The notes under the pieces are model-generated. The model ran no database searches, had not been told where the DNA came from, and worked only from the letters and a program-made list of their open reading frames with translations. This document shows positions 29,001 to 38,464 of a stretch of DNA of 64,000 bases, in pieces. The translations under genes and the position numbers were made by a program. Within the stretch, counting starts at the first letter, position 1. Each line of letters starts with the position of its first letter. The DNA comes from Apilactobacillus xinyiensis (GTDB lineage Bacteria > Bacillota > Bacilli > Lactobacillales > Lactobacillaceae). The stretch lies in NCBI RefSeq assembly GCF_019656235.1, contig NZ_BPLL01000001.1, positions 1 through 64,000 of the forward strand. The letters are read 5' to 3'.

Positions 29001-30335
29001 TTATTTCTTTCTCAACTTACATACAAAAAAACCATCAGAATCAAAATCATCTGGAAATACTCTAACCCATTTTTCATGGTCCTTGCAATTAATAATCAAG
29101 TTTTCATCAGTTTTAAGTAATTCAAACTCTGAATGCTGACTTAAAAAGTTGCTAATTACATCAGAATTTTCTTGGTTTAAAATAGTGCAAGTACTGTAAG
29201 TTAATACTCCACCATGTTTTAGTTTCCCAGCAACTGCATCTAAAATATCCAACTGAATATTGGCTAGATGCTCAACGTCAGATATTTTTTTCTCATATCT
29301 AATTTCAGGTTTCCTTCGGATTAAACCAATTCCTGAACAAGGTGCATCAATCAATATTTTATCAAAATACTCGTCTTCAAATTCATTATTTATTTTGCGT
29401 GCATCTAAGGCCTTAGTTTTAACTACTGCATCAACATGCATTCTTTTAGCATTTTCTTTAACCTTAACTAATCTTTTTTCGTGAAGATCAAACGCATATA
29501 CTTTACCACCTAATTTTTCATCTAATTGTTCAGCAATTTGAATGGTTTTTCCACCCGGAGCTGAACAAGCATCTAAAATGCAATCAGAAGCTTTAATTTT
29601 CATTGAATCTACAGGTAGCATTGCACTTTCATCTTGTATAGTAATTTTACCCATTTTAAATAATTCACTTTTAGCAGCTGATTTTTTACTTACTAGTAAA
29701 CTATTTTCAGATACTTTACTATCTTCTACTGAATATCCTTCAGATATTAATGCGGTTTTAACATCACTTTTATTAGTTACAAGACTATTAAAACGTATAG
29801 ACTGCTTAGAAGGTAAATTAATACTTTCTAGAATTGAAATGGTTTTATTCATGCCTAATTGTTGAATAAGTTCATTTATAATCCATTCAGACACACTATA
29901 TTTTATAGATAGTTTTTTAGTATTATCACTAATTTCATCAATACTAGGTAAGCCTTTATTTATAACTGCATGTAAAACCCCTGTAACCATTTTACGAATT
30001 CCAGCATGCCCCAGCTTTTTAGCTATGTTAATACTTTCATTTAAAATGGCACGGTTAGGAATTTTATCAAGAAATTCCATTTGATAAATAGCTGAATATA
30101 AAAGTTCTCGTACCCACGTATCTAATTTATTACTGTCTTTAATAAATGCTTTTAAATAAAATTCTAAAGTTAAACGATGTTGAACTACTCCGTATACAAT
30201 ATTAGTCATCAATCTAATATCACGATTACTCATATTATTGTTATTAATTACCTGATTTAATTGTAAATTAGAATATGCGCCGTCAGAAATCTTACTTAGG
30301 GTTTTAACTGCTAATAATCTTGGGTTATTTTCCAT
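29001..30335 (-). CDS. rsmB: 16S rRNA (cytosine(967)-C5)-methyltransferase RsmB
   Basis: 444 aa. N-terminal NusB-like RNA-binding domain (about 1-140) and C-terminal SAM methyltransferase with LDACSAPGGKT, LIDAPCSGIGLIRRKPE and STCTILNQEN, carrying both family cysteines. ATG 30335 is preferred to an in-frame TTG 6 nt upstream; the gene overlaps the end of fmt by 11 nt. Lies in the priA-fmt-rsmB-stp-prkC run, the classic sun/fmu position. Confidence 0.96.
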   Translation of the reverse strand: MENNPRLLAVKTLSKISDGAYSNLQLNQVINNNNMSNRDIRLMTNIVYGVVQHRLTLEFYLKAFIKDSNKLDTWVRELLYSAIYQMEFLDKIPNRAILNESINIAKKLGHAGIRKMVTGVLHAVINKGLPSIDEISDNTKKLSIKYSVSEWIINELIQQLGMNKTISILESINLPSKQSIRFNSLVTNKSDVKTALISEGYSVEDSKVSENSLLVSKKSAAKSELFKMGKITIQDESAMLPVDSMKIKASDCILDACSAPGGKTIQIAEQLDEKLGGKVYAFDLHEKRLVKVKENAKRMHVDAVVKTKALDARKINNEFEDEYFDKILIDAPCSGIGLIRRKPEIRYEKKISDVEHLANIQLDILDAVAGKLKHGGVLTYSTCTILNQENSDVISNFLSQHSEFELLKTDENLIINCKDHEKWVRVFPDDFDSDGFFVCKLRKK

Positions 30336-31281
30336 TGTCAATTACCATATCTCCAATTTGTATATTTTTACCAACACCATTTAAATAATCGGTAATAGTT
30401 TGTTTAGGCTTGCCAGCTGGTTGTAATTCAACAATAGAAATAACTCCTGAATTACCAGTAGCAATATCTAAAGCGTGTTTATTTTTGTTAACCACTGTAC
30501 CTGGTTTCAAATCTGTACTAATATCTAAAGGTTTAGTTTTTAATATTTTAGTTCTTTTTCTAATCATAAATGTATATGCAATTGGATCAGGTCTTAAAGC
30601 TCTCACTTTGCAATCAATTTGACGAGCAGATTGATTAAAATCTAAAACTTCTTGTTCTCTAGTTATATTAGGAGAAAATACTACTTTGCTTTCATCTTGA
30701 GGTACTGGTGTTATGCTGCCATTTTCAATTTTAGGCAATGTTTTCAATAATAAGTCTCGACCTAATAAACTGAGCTTATCAAACATTGAAGCTGTATCAT
30801 CATCTGGACCAATTTCAATTGCTGCTTGATCTAATACATCCCCAGCATCCATTTTTTTAACCATATACATAATAGAAACGCCTGTTTGCGCATCTCCATT
30901 CATAATAGAATATTGAACTGGCGCCCCACCTCGATATTTTGGTAGCAATGAACCATGAACATTTACAGCGGCAATCTTAGCCGCATTAAGTAATTTAACC
31001 GGTAAAAATTGTCCAAAAGCAGCAGTTATTATAAAATCTGGTTGCAATTCTAGAATTCTATTCATTTCTTCACTGCCACTAATTTTTTCAGGTTGCAAAA
31101 CTGGTATATCTAATTCCATAGCTGTTTCTTTAACTGGAGAAGCCTTTAATTTTCTCTTTCTACCAAATGGTCGATCAGGTTGAGTAACCACATATTCAAC
31201 TTTATATTCTACATTTTCTACTAAGCTTTTTAAAATAGGCACCGCAAAATTTGGTGTTCCCATAAAAACAATTGACTTCAT
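30325..31281 (-). CDS. fmt: Methionyl-tRNA formyltransferase
   Basis: Formylates initiator Met-tRNA using 10-formyl-THF, 318 aa. MGTPNFAVPILKSL at the N-terminus, VNVHGSLLPKYRGGAPVQ in the catalytic domain, and the C-terminal OB-like domain (about 205-318). Peptide deformylase is not adjacent. AAAGGAG ribosome site. Confidence 0.97.
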   Translation of the reverse strand: MKSIVFMGTPNFAVPILKSLVENVEYKVEYVVTQPDRPFGRKRKLKASPVKETAMELDIPVLQPEKISGSEEMNRILELQPDFIITAAFGQFLPVKLLNAAKIAAVNVHGSLLPKYRGGAPVQYSIMNGDAQTGVSIMYMVKKMDAGDVLDQAAIEIGPDDDTASMFDKLSLLGRDLLLKTLPKIENGSITPVPQDESKVVFSPNITREQEVLDFNQSARQIDCKVRALRPDPIAYTFMIRKRTKILKTKPLDISTDLKPGTVVNKNKHALDIATGNSGVISIVELQPAGKPKQTITDYLNGVGKNIQIGDMVIDNGK

Positions 31282-31297
31282 TTTTTTAAATCTCCTT

Positions 31298-33718
31298 TTA
31301 CATAAAACTTAATGGTTCTGAATCAATGTTTATATACAATCCTTTTTGTGCATCTTTTTGATAATAATTAAGAATAAATTGTAAACATTCATTTAACTTG
31401 GGTTCATTTTTATATTTAATAATAATTTGATAATAATATTGATTTTTAATTTTAGCAATACTACTAGGTGATGGCCCTAAAAAAATAGCCGTATTATTTA
31501 ATTTAGCTTTTAAATATTTACTAATTTCAAATATTTTACTTGCCACTCTTTGTTCTTGGCCTCCATTTGCAGTAATTTTAATTGTGAAATAATAAGGTGG
31601 ATAATTCATTTCGTGCCTAATATGCATCTCTCGAGCATAAAATTTTTCATAATTTTGTTGCTTCGCCAATTGAATTGCATAATTGTCAGGATTAAAGGTC
31701 TGAATATAAACTTGGCCTTCTTTTTCTGCTCTACCAGCTCTTCCGCTCACTTGAGTCAACAATTGGAAAGTCCGTTCACTTGATCTAAAATCAGGTAAAT
31801 CTAATGAAGTGTCAGCATTTAAAACTCCCACCAAAGTTACATTTGGAAAATCTAGGCCCTTAGCAATCATTTGGGTCCCTAATAAAATATTGGCTTCGTT
31901 ATTACCAAATCGATTTAATAATTTTTCATGTGCGCCCTTTTTTCTTGTGGTATCCACATCCATACGAATAATCTTTGCTTCTGGTATTAATTTTAATAAC
32001 TCTTTTTGAGCTTTTTGTGTACCAGTACCATAGTATCTAATTTTACGACTCTTGCAGTTTACACAAATTTTAGGAATTGGTTCTTCATGACCACAATAAT
32101 GACATTTCATACTGTAAGTATCCATATGCAACGTTAAAGATATGTCACAGTTAGGACATTTAAGTACAAAACCACAATCTCGACACATAACAAAAGAAGA
32201 AAATCCGCGACGATTAAGCATTAACACAACTTGCTCATTTTTAGACAGCCTTTGTTTAATTGCTGCTAACAGAGGTTCAGAGAAATCTTCTTGACCGTTT
32301 TTAGCTAATTCTTCTCGCATATCAACAACATTAACATTCGGTAACTTATGGTTATTAATTCGGCGAGGTAATTTTAAAAGTTGATAGACTTTTTTTGAAG
32401 CTCTAGCTCTAGATTCTAGCGAAGGGGTTGCACTACCTAAAACAACTGGACAATTATTATAATTACCACGCCATTTAGCCACTTCACGAGTTTGATAACG
32501 TGGATTATCATCTTGTTTATAGCTGGGATCATGTTCTTCATCCATTATAATGACGCCAATATTTTTTAAAGGGGCAAAAATAGCAGAACGTGCTCCTACA
32601 ACTACCTGTGCCTTGCCTTCATTTATTCTGCGCCATTCATCATAACGTTCACCCTTAGATAATCCGCTGTGCAGTACCGCAACTAATTCACCGAACCTGC
32701 CTTTAACTCGATTAACGATTTGCGGAGTTAATGATATCTCTGGAACCAACATTAAAGCTGTTTTACCGTTAACTAATGCTTTTTGAATCGTTTGTAAATA
32801 GACTTCGGTTTTGCCTGAACCAGTTACTCCTTCTAATAAAAAGACATCTTTATTATGATCATTAATTGATTCGGCTATTTTATTCACCGCAAACGACTGA
32901 TCATGGTTAAGTTTTAATGGGTAATTTCTTGAAACTGTTGATTTGTATGGATTTCGATATACTTCAACTTGTTTTTTTAATATCCATTTTTTATTCGTAG
33001 CAGTAGCAATCGTTGAATTAGATATTTTGTATCGATTTATTAAATCACTTTGCTTGATTTCAAGTGCATCATTTTCTAATATCAAATGCAGCAGTTTCTG
33101 CTGATTAGTAGAATTTTTACGCACCTTTTTCAAATACTGTTCAGCTTCAGCACTCGTTATATTACTTTTTATAAACAACTCTTTTTTAGAATTAGCTTTA
33201 TCATTAACTAAATACTCTAAAGAAACTTTATTTTCTTTTTGCAATTTCATCAATTTATTCAGCAGTTTCTTATTACTATCAATTTCAGAAAAATCAATTG
33301 ATTTAGTATTTTTGAAAAGATTAATAATATCTTTGTCGGTTATATTATTATCTAATAAATTAACGACTCTTTTATATTTAGCATGCATAGCACTAGGTAA
33401 CATTGTAGATATACAATTAATACGAAAAGAATAAGTACTTTTAGCTAACCAAGCCGAAAGTTCAAGCAATTCATTATTTAATACCGCATTTAAATCCATA
33501 ACTTTATCAATTTCTTTAATTTCAAAGTTCATGTCTTTTTCACTTTTATTAACAATATTAGCAATAATACCTTGAACTTTTCTTTTCCCATTTCCAAATG
33601 GAACTGCAACACGTGAGCCTACTGCAATTTGATTTTTTAAATCATTAGGAATTAAATATGTGTACGGTTTATCAGTTTGCATAGTTGGTACATCAACTAT
33701 AACTTCAGCTAACTTCAA
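31298..33718 (-). CDS. priA: Primosomal protein N' (PriA helicase)
   Basis: Restarts stalled replication forks, 806 aa. N-terminal 3'-OH-binding and winged-helix domains, SF2 helicase with GVTGSGKTEVY and IMDEEHDPSYK, and a zinc-binding block of eight cysteines running from CRDCGFVLKCPNC to CVNCKS inserted between the helicase halves. Starts at TTG with AAGGTGAT upstream. In the gmk-rpoZ-coaBC-priA-fmt order. Confidence 0.97.
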   Translation of the reverse strand: MKLAEVIVDVPTMQTDKPYTYLIPNDLKNQIAVGSRVAVPFGNGKRKVQGIIANIVNKSEKDMNFEIKEIDKVMDLNAVLNNELLELSAWLAKSTYSFRINCISTMLPSAMHAKYKRVVNLLDNNITDKDIINLFKNTKSIDFSEIDSNKKLLNKLMKLQKENKVSLEYLVNDKANSKKELFIKSNITSAEAEQYLKKVRKNSTNQQKLLHLILENDALEIKQSDLINRYKISNSTIATATNKKWILKKQVEVYRNPYKSTVSRNYPLKLNHDQSFAVNKIAESINDHNKDVFLLEGVTGSGKTEVYLQTIQKALVNGKTALMLVPEISLTPQIVNRVKGRFGELVAVLHSGLSKGERYDEWRRINEGKAQVVVGARSAIFAPLKNIGVIIMDEEHDPSYKQDDNPRYQTREVAKWRGNYNNCPVVLGSATPSLESRARASKKVYQLLKLPRRINNHKLPNVNVVDMREELAKNGQEDFSEPLLAAIKQRLSKNEQVVLMLNRRGFSSFVMCRDCGFVLKCPNCDISLTLHMDTYSMKCHYCGHEEPIPKICVNCKSRKIRYYGTGTQKAQKELLKLIPEAKIIRMDVDTTRKKGAHEKLLNRFGNNEANILLGTQMIAKGLDFPNVTLVGVLNADTSLDLPDFRSSERTFQLLTQVSGRAGRAEKEGQVYIQTFNPDNYAIQLAKQQNYEKFYAREMHIRHEMNYPPYYFTIKITANGGQEQRVASKIFEISKYLKAKLNNTAIFLGPSPSSIAKIKNQYYYQIIIKYKNEPKLNECLQFILNYYQKDAQKGLYINIDSEPLSFM

Positions 33719-33730
33719 TCTTACATCACC

Positions 33731-34930
33731 TTATTTATTAACTTTTCTACATATTAATTGAACTATTTGATTGGCTATTTCTGTTTTAGTAGACTTTTGT
33801 ATACTTAACTGCTCTTCTTCACTAATCACCGTAACTTGATTAAAATCACTATTAAAGCCAATATCTTTTCTAGATACATCATTTGCAATTAACAAATCTA
33901 ATTTTTTACTTAATAATTTTTTATGCGCATTTTCAAGTAAGTTTTCTGTTTCCGCAGCAAAGCCAATCGTGATTTGACCATCAGTTTTAATCTTAGCAAC
34001 TTCTTTTAAAATATCATGTGTTTTTACTAATTTTAGTTCAAAAGTATCTTCTGCAGTTTTTTTTATCTTTTGTTGAGCAACTTGAGCAACTTTAAAATCT
34101 GAAACAGCAGCAGACATAACTAAACCATCAGCTAATTTAAAATTATTTAAAACGGCTTTTTCCATATCTGAACTAGAAACAACTGGTACTAAATTAACAT
34201 TTTTTGGCACTTGCAAATTTGTAGGTGCGCTAATTAAAGTTACTTTACATCCAGCTTTTGTGAGAGCATCAGCTATAGCATAACCCATTTTACCAGAAGA
34301 TTTATTAGTTATATATCTAACCGGATCAATAGCTTCTCTAGTACCACCGGCAGTAACTACAAAGTGTTTATCTTTTAGTAAATTACAAAACTCATTATTG
34401 GCACTTAAATAATCAAGAATTGATTGTGGCTCTGGCATTCTTCCTTTAGCACTGTATCCCTCAGCCAAGTCACCACTTTCCGGTAAAATAATTTCAACCC
34501 CGTCTGATTCTAATTGTTTTACGTTTCTTATTGTTGAGGGATTAAACCACATATTATCATTCATTGCAGGTACAACAATTTTCCTACCATTAGTTGCTAA
34601 AATACAGCTAGAAGCAGCATCATCAGCGATTCCATTAGCCATTTTGGCAATGAAATTAGCGGAAGCTGGTGCAATAATTGATATGTCAGCCCACTTACCA
34701 ATCTCAATATGATTAATTTTATCCGCATTAAACTCTTGACCTATATTAGTATAAACTTGATTCTTGGACAGGGTTTGAAAGGTTAATGGTGAAACAAACA
34801 TTTGTGCATTTTTAGTCATAACTACCCTTACATTAGCACCTTGCTTTTTTAATAATCGTAAAAGCAATAGCGACTTATAATTGGAAATGCTGCCACATAC
34901 ATATAAAACTATATTTAAATTGTTGAACAT
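33731..34930 (-). CDS. coaBC: CoaBC, phosphopantothenoylcysteine synthase/decarboxylase with Cys-to-Glu change
   Basis: Bifunctional CoA-pathway flavoprotein, 399 aa. CoaC half (1-180): FMN-binding GSISNYK, catalytic His74 in NHIEIGKWAD, PASAN, and PAMNDNMW with Asn124. CoaB half (190-399): VTAGGTREAIDPVRYITNKSSGKMGYAIADA. The CoaC family motif LACGxxGxGRM reads LAEGYSAKGRM, so the active-site Cys (Cys158 in E. coli Dfp) is Glu157 here. That Cys is needed in the known enzymes to finish the decarboxylation, so the decarboxylase half may be altered or inactive. ATG 34930 follows GGGAGG. Confidence 0.93.
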   Translation of the reverse strand: MFNNLNIVLYVCGSISNYKSLLLLRLLKKQGANVRVVMTKNAQMFVSPLTFQTLSKNQVYTNIGQEFNADKINHIEIGKWADISIIAPASANFIAKMANGIADDAASSCILATNGRKIVVPAMNDNMWFNPSTIRNVKQLESDGVEIILPESGDLAEGYSAKGRMPEPQSILDYLSANNEFCNLLKDKHFVVTAGGTREAIDPVRYITNKSSGKMGYAIADALTKAGCKVTLISAPTNLQVPKNVNLVPVVSSSDMEKAVLNNFKLADGLVMSAAVSDFKVAQVAQQKIKKTAEDTFELKLVKTHDILKEVAKIKTDGQITIGFAAETENLLENAHKKLLSKKLDLLIANDVSRKDIGFNSDFNQVTVISEEEQLSIQKSTKTEIANQIVQLICRKVNK

Positions 34931-34968
34931 TTTAACTGATCCTCCCTTAAAACACGCATAATAATAAA

Positions 34969-34996
34969 AAAGTCTTTGCAATTCTGCAAAGACTTT
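34969..34996 (-). terminator. stem-loop between rpoZ and coaBC
   Basis: AAAGTCTTTGCA (34969-34980) pairs perfectly with TGCAAAGACTTT (34985-34996), with minus-strand tail TTTTTTATT. It lies inside an otherwise continuous operon and probably lowers expression of coaBC-priA and the genes after it relative to gmk-rpoZ. Confidence 0.8.
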
Positions 34997-35007
34997 AAAA
35001 TAATTAA

Positions 35008-35208
35008 TTAATCTTTTGAATCAATTTTAACAACGCCAGCAGCAATTTCTTCAAATGCTTTTCCAACAGTTTTTTGTGACTTGTAATTAGATAGTAATGG
35101 CTTAGCTCCAGCATCTAATTCATGTGCACGCTTACTAGCAAGCATAATTAATGAATAACGAGAGTTAACTTTTTCTAATAATTTATCAACAGATGGGTAT
35201 AATAACAT
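35008..35208 (-). CDS. rpoZ: RNA polymerase omega subunit
   Basis: 66-aa subunit that stabilises beta' in RNA polymerase. [28 protein letters not shown] is the family signature. It shares one base with the gmk stop (TAATG), so it is coupled to gmk. Confidence 0.95.
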   Translation of the reverse strand: MLLYPSVDKLLEKVNSRYSLIMLASKRAHELDAGAKPLLSNYKSQKTVGKAFEEIAAGVVKIDSKD

Positions 35209-35825
35209 TAATCTTCATCTCCTAACATAGATAAGTAATCCGGCATAACTCGATTTACTTTTAATCTTTCACTATTAACAATAGTCTTAATTCTTTCAAC
35301 AGCATTTTCTACTTTATCATTTAATACCGCGTAGTCGTAATTGCGCATCATCTTAATTTCAACGGCAGCTTTTTTAATACGTTTGTTAATAACATCCATA
35401 TCATCAGTTCCTCTACCAATAAGACGATTCTTCAATGAAATTAAATCTGGTGGTGTTAAGAATACAAACACTGCTTCTGGAGAGTTTGCCCTAACCTGCA
35501 TAGCACCATTAACTTCAATTTCTAAGAAAACATCACGACCTGAATCTAAAGTCTCATTTACATATTTTAATGGGGTTCCATAATAATTGTCAACATACTT
35601 AGCATATTCTAGCATGTCTCCATTTTTTATATTTTCTTCAAATTCCTCTTTAGAAACAAAGAAATAGTCTTTTCCATTAACTTCACCCTCACGTGGTTTT
35701 CTAGTAGTCATGGAAATAGAATATTGAAAATCTACATCAGGTTCGTTAAATAAAGCTTTTCTAACTGTTCCCTTACCAACACCGGAAGGACCAGATAGTA
35801 CAATTAACATTCCTCTTTTTGCCAT
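35208..35825 (-). CDS. gmk: Guanylate kinase
   Basis: GMP to GDP kinase, 205 aa. P-loop [28 protein letters not shown] (GMP site) and [11 protein letters not shown]. First gene of the gmk-rpoZ-coaBC-priA-fmt-rsmB-stp-prkC-rsgA-rpe-thiN run. Confidence 0.97.
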   Translation of the reverse strand: MAKRGMLIVLSGPSGVGKGTVRKALFNEPDVDFQYSISMTTRKPREGEVNGKDYFFVSKEEFEENIKNGDMLEYAKYVDNYYGTPLKYVNETLDSGRDVFLEIEVNGAMQVRANSPEAVFVFLTPPDLISLKNRLIGRGTDDMDVINKRIKKAAVEIKMMRNYDYAVLNDKVENAVERIKTIVNSERLKVNRVMPDYLSMLGDED

Positions 35826-35865
35826 TATAAAATCCCTTCAAATTATAAAATTATTAATAGTATTA

Positions 35866-35894
35866 ATTATGTTATATTTATGCCAATTAATCAA
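35866..35894 (-). promoter_or_regulatory. gmk operon promoter
   Basis: TTGATT (35894-35889), 17-bp spacer, CATAAT (35871-35866), about 40 bp before the gmk start and just after the recN stop. Confidence 0.5.
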
Positions 35895-35901
35895 ACTTTT
35901 T

Positions 35902-37599
35902 TTAATTATGTTTAGCTTGATTAGCTAAGTTCAACAACTCTTTAGCATGGTTAAGTGTCAGTTCAGTAATTTTAGTTCCTGCTAACATTCTTGCCAATTC
36001 ATTAACTCGATCATTATTATTAAGTTTTCTAACGCTAGTTTCAGTACTATTGTTAGTGGATGATTTTTCAATAAAGTAATGATGATCTGCCATCGAAGCT
36101 ACCTGTGGTAAGTGAGTTATACATAACACCTGTGAATGACAAGCAATTTGACTAATTTTTTCAGCAATCGCTTGCGCCACTCGACCAGAAACTCCAGTGT
36201 CAACTTCATCAAAAATAATTGATGTAACTTGTTGATCAGCCGCAAAAATAGTTTTCAACGCTAGCATAATTCTAGAAAGTTCACCACCAGAAGCAATTTT
36301 AGCTAATGGTTGTAGCTGTTCTCCTGGATTAGTTCGGATATAAAACTCAATTTTTGACCTACCATATCTTCTAAATTCATTATCTGGTAAGGCTTCAAAG
36401 TGCACCTTAAAAATAGCCTTGGACATATATAAATCAGATAGTTGTTCATGCACAGATTTTTCTAAAGACTTGGCAGTTTGAATTCTCATAGTATCTAATT
36501 TTTGTCCTATAGAATCCAATTGGCTTGTTATTAAAGCTAATTTTTCTTCAAGATTTCCATTATCACTTTGGTTTAATAACATATCGTCTAATTCTTTTTT
36601 AGCTTTTTGATAATAAGTCTTAATTTCAGATATGGAATTACCATATTTACTTTTTAAATTATTGATTAAATCAAATCTTTGTTCAATTTCATTTAATCTA
36701 TTTTCATCAAATTCTTGTAAATCTAATTGACTAGATATGTTATTTACTGCATCTTGTAATGAATAATAGGCATTATTAATATCATCTGATATACCGTGGA
36801 AACTGTCATCTATATCTTCAATATCCTTAATAGAACTTTTAGCTTCACCAATCATATCAATAGGACTCATTGAGTCATTTCCACTAATAAGCGAAAAAGT
36901 TTTAGTTAAAGTATCCACTATTTTTTGATAGTTTCTTAAATGTTCACGTTCAATAGATAAACTTTGTTCCTCATTGTCATCATCTAAATGAGCATTCTCA
37001 ATTTCAGCAGTTTGAAACTTTAACATATCTATTCTCTGAGTCCATTCATATTGATTATCACGCTTTTTTCGCACCATATTACTGATTTGATTGTATTTAT
37101 CGTAACAGCTAGTATATTCATCTAAAATTGGTTTGATATGTTTTAAATCAAAAGAGTCTAATAAACTAACATGTAATTCAGAATTCATTAATTCTTGATG
37201 CTCATTTTGTCCTTGAATATCAACTATTTTTTTACCAATTTTTTTTAAATTAGTAGTGTTAACTAATATACCGTTCACTCTGCAAACATTACGACCATTT
37301 CGATAGATTTCTCTTTGAATAATAACACTACCATCGTCATGATTTATGCCTAAATCATCTAGAGTTTTATAAGTTAAATCATTAGCATCAAAAACAAATA
37401 AACCTTGAATATTAAGTTTTTTAGCACCATTACGAATAAAGGTTTGAGATCCTCTACCACCAGCCAATAAGCTAACTGCATCTATTATGATAGATTTACC
37501 AGCACCCGTTTCACCAGTTAATACTGTCATCCTACTTGCAAAATCAACATCGAGATGTTCAATAATTGCTAAGTTATCAATTGATAGTTCTTGTAACAA
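35902..37599 (-). CDS. recN: DNA repair protein RecN
   Basis: SMC-like ATPase for double-strand-break repair, 565 aa. Walker A TGETGAGKS near the N-terminus, long central coiled coil (about 150-360), signature ASGGELSR and Walker B IIFDEVDTGVSG. The best start is TTG at 37599, giving MLQELSIDNLAIIEHL as in the family, with AAGAGGTGAT just upstream. The argR/ahrC gene usually found between tlyA and recN is absent; the gap to tlyA is about 35 bp. Confidence 0.95.
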   Translation of the reverse strand: MLQELSIDNLAIIEHLDVDFASRMTVLTGETGAGKSIIIDAVSLLAGGRGSQTFIRNGAKKLNIQGLFVFDANDLTYKTLDDLGINHDDGSVIIQREIYRNGRNVCRVNGILVNTTNLKKIGKKIVDIQGQNEHQELMNSELHVSLLDSFDLKHIKPILDEYTSCYDKYNQISNMVRKKRDNQYEWTQRIDMLKFQTAEIENAHLDDDNEEQSLSIEREHLRNYQKIVDTLTKTFSLISGNDSMSPIDMIGEAKSSIKDIEDIDDSFHGISDDINNAYYSLQDAVNNISSQLDLQEFDENRLNEIEQRFDLINNLKSKYGNSISEIKTYYQKAKKELDDMLLNQSDNGNLEEKLALITSQLDSIGQKLDTMRIQTAKSLEKSVHEQLSDLYMSKAIFKVHFEALPDNEFRRYGRSKIEFYIRTNPGEQLQPLAKIASGGELSRIMLALKTIFAADQQVTSIIFDEVDTGVSGRVAQAIAEKISQIACHSQVLCITHLPQVASMADHHYFIEKSSTNNSTETSVRKLNNNDRVNELARMLAGTKITELTLNHAKELLNLANQAKHN

Positions 37600-37634
37600 A
37601 GACATCACCTCTTAAAAACTTTACAATATATTGT

Positions 37635-38441
37635 TTAGAGTGAATTATCAGCATTTTGAATTACTTGATCAATTGAGATGGTATCGTTTTTAATAGGTAC
37701 ATCTACTGAACGTAAATGAATTAAAAACTCAATGTTACCTTCGCCACCTTTAATTGGTGAAAAGTCTAATCCTTCCACGCTGTAACCATTTTCCAAAGCA
37801 AAACTAATAATATCCTCGAGTACTTCTTTATGTACTTTATGATCTCTTACTATGCCATGCTTACCTACCTTTTCTTTACCTGCTTCAAACTGTGGCTTAA
37901 TTAAAGCTACCACTTCACCATTTTGAGCAATGATATTTTTTAAGGGTGGTAGTATCAAATGTAAGGAAATAAAAGATACATCGATTGAAGCAAACAGTGG
38001 TTGTCCTTCATGAAAATCACTTAACTTACTATATCTAAAGTTAGTGTGCTCCATAACAACTACTCTACTATCATTTCTAAGCTTCCAAACTAGTTGGTTA
38101 CTTCCAACGTCTAAAGCATAACTTAACTTAGCACCGTTTTGTAGCATTACATCGGTAAAACCACCTGTAGAAGAACCAATATCTAGAACTACTTTATTGT
38201 TAACATCAATATTAAATGCTTTAAGCGCCTTGGCTAATTTTAGTCCTCCACGGCTTACATAGGGCATTGGTTTCCCTTTTAAATGTAATTCAGTATCTTC
38301 TGGTATTTTAACACCTGGCTTATCTAGTCTTTCTTCGTTTTTACCTAGTATTTCACCGGCCATAACTGCTCGTTTAGCTTTTTCACGAGTATCAAAAAGG
38401 CCTTGTTGAACAAGTAAAACATCAACTCTTTGTTTCTTCAT
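37635..38441 (-). CDS. tlyA: TlyA family rRNA 2'-O-methyltransferase / hemolysin-like
   Basis: 268 aa. N-terminal S4 RNA-binding domain (1-60, RVDVLLVQQGLFDTREKAKRAVMAG) and FtsJ-like methyltransferase with VVLDIGSSTGGFTDVMLQNGA. Related proteins methylate rRNA; old annotations call it hemolysin. In Bacillus and many lactobacilli yqxC/tlyA, argR and recN are consecutive; only argR is missing here. Confidence 0.93.
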   Translation of the reverse strand: MKKQRVDVLLVQQGLFDTREKAKRAVMAGEILGKNEERLDKPGVKIPEDTELHLKGKPMPYVSRGGLKLAKALKAFNIDVNNKVVLDIGSSTGGFTDVMLQNGAKLSYALDVGSNQLVWKLRNDSRVVVMEHTNFRYSKLSDFHEGQPLFASIDVSFISLHLILPPLKNIIAQNGEVVALIKPQFEAGKEKVGKHGIVRDHKVHKEVLEDIISFALENGYSVEGLDFSPIKGGEGNIEFLIHLRSVDVPIKNDTISIDQVIQNADNSL

Positions 38442-38464
38442 TATGTTCCCCTAATATTGTATTG

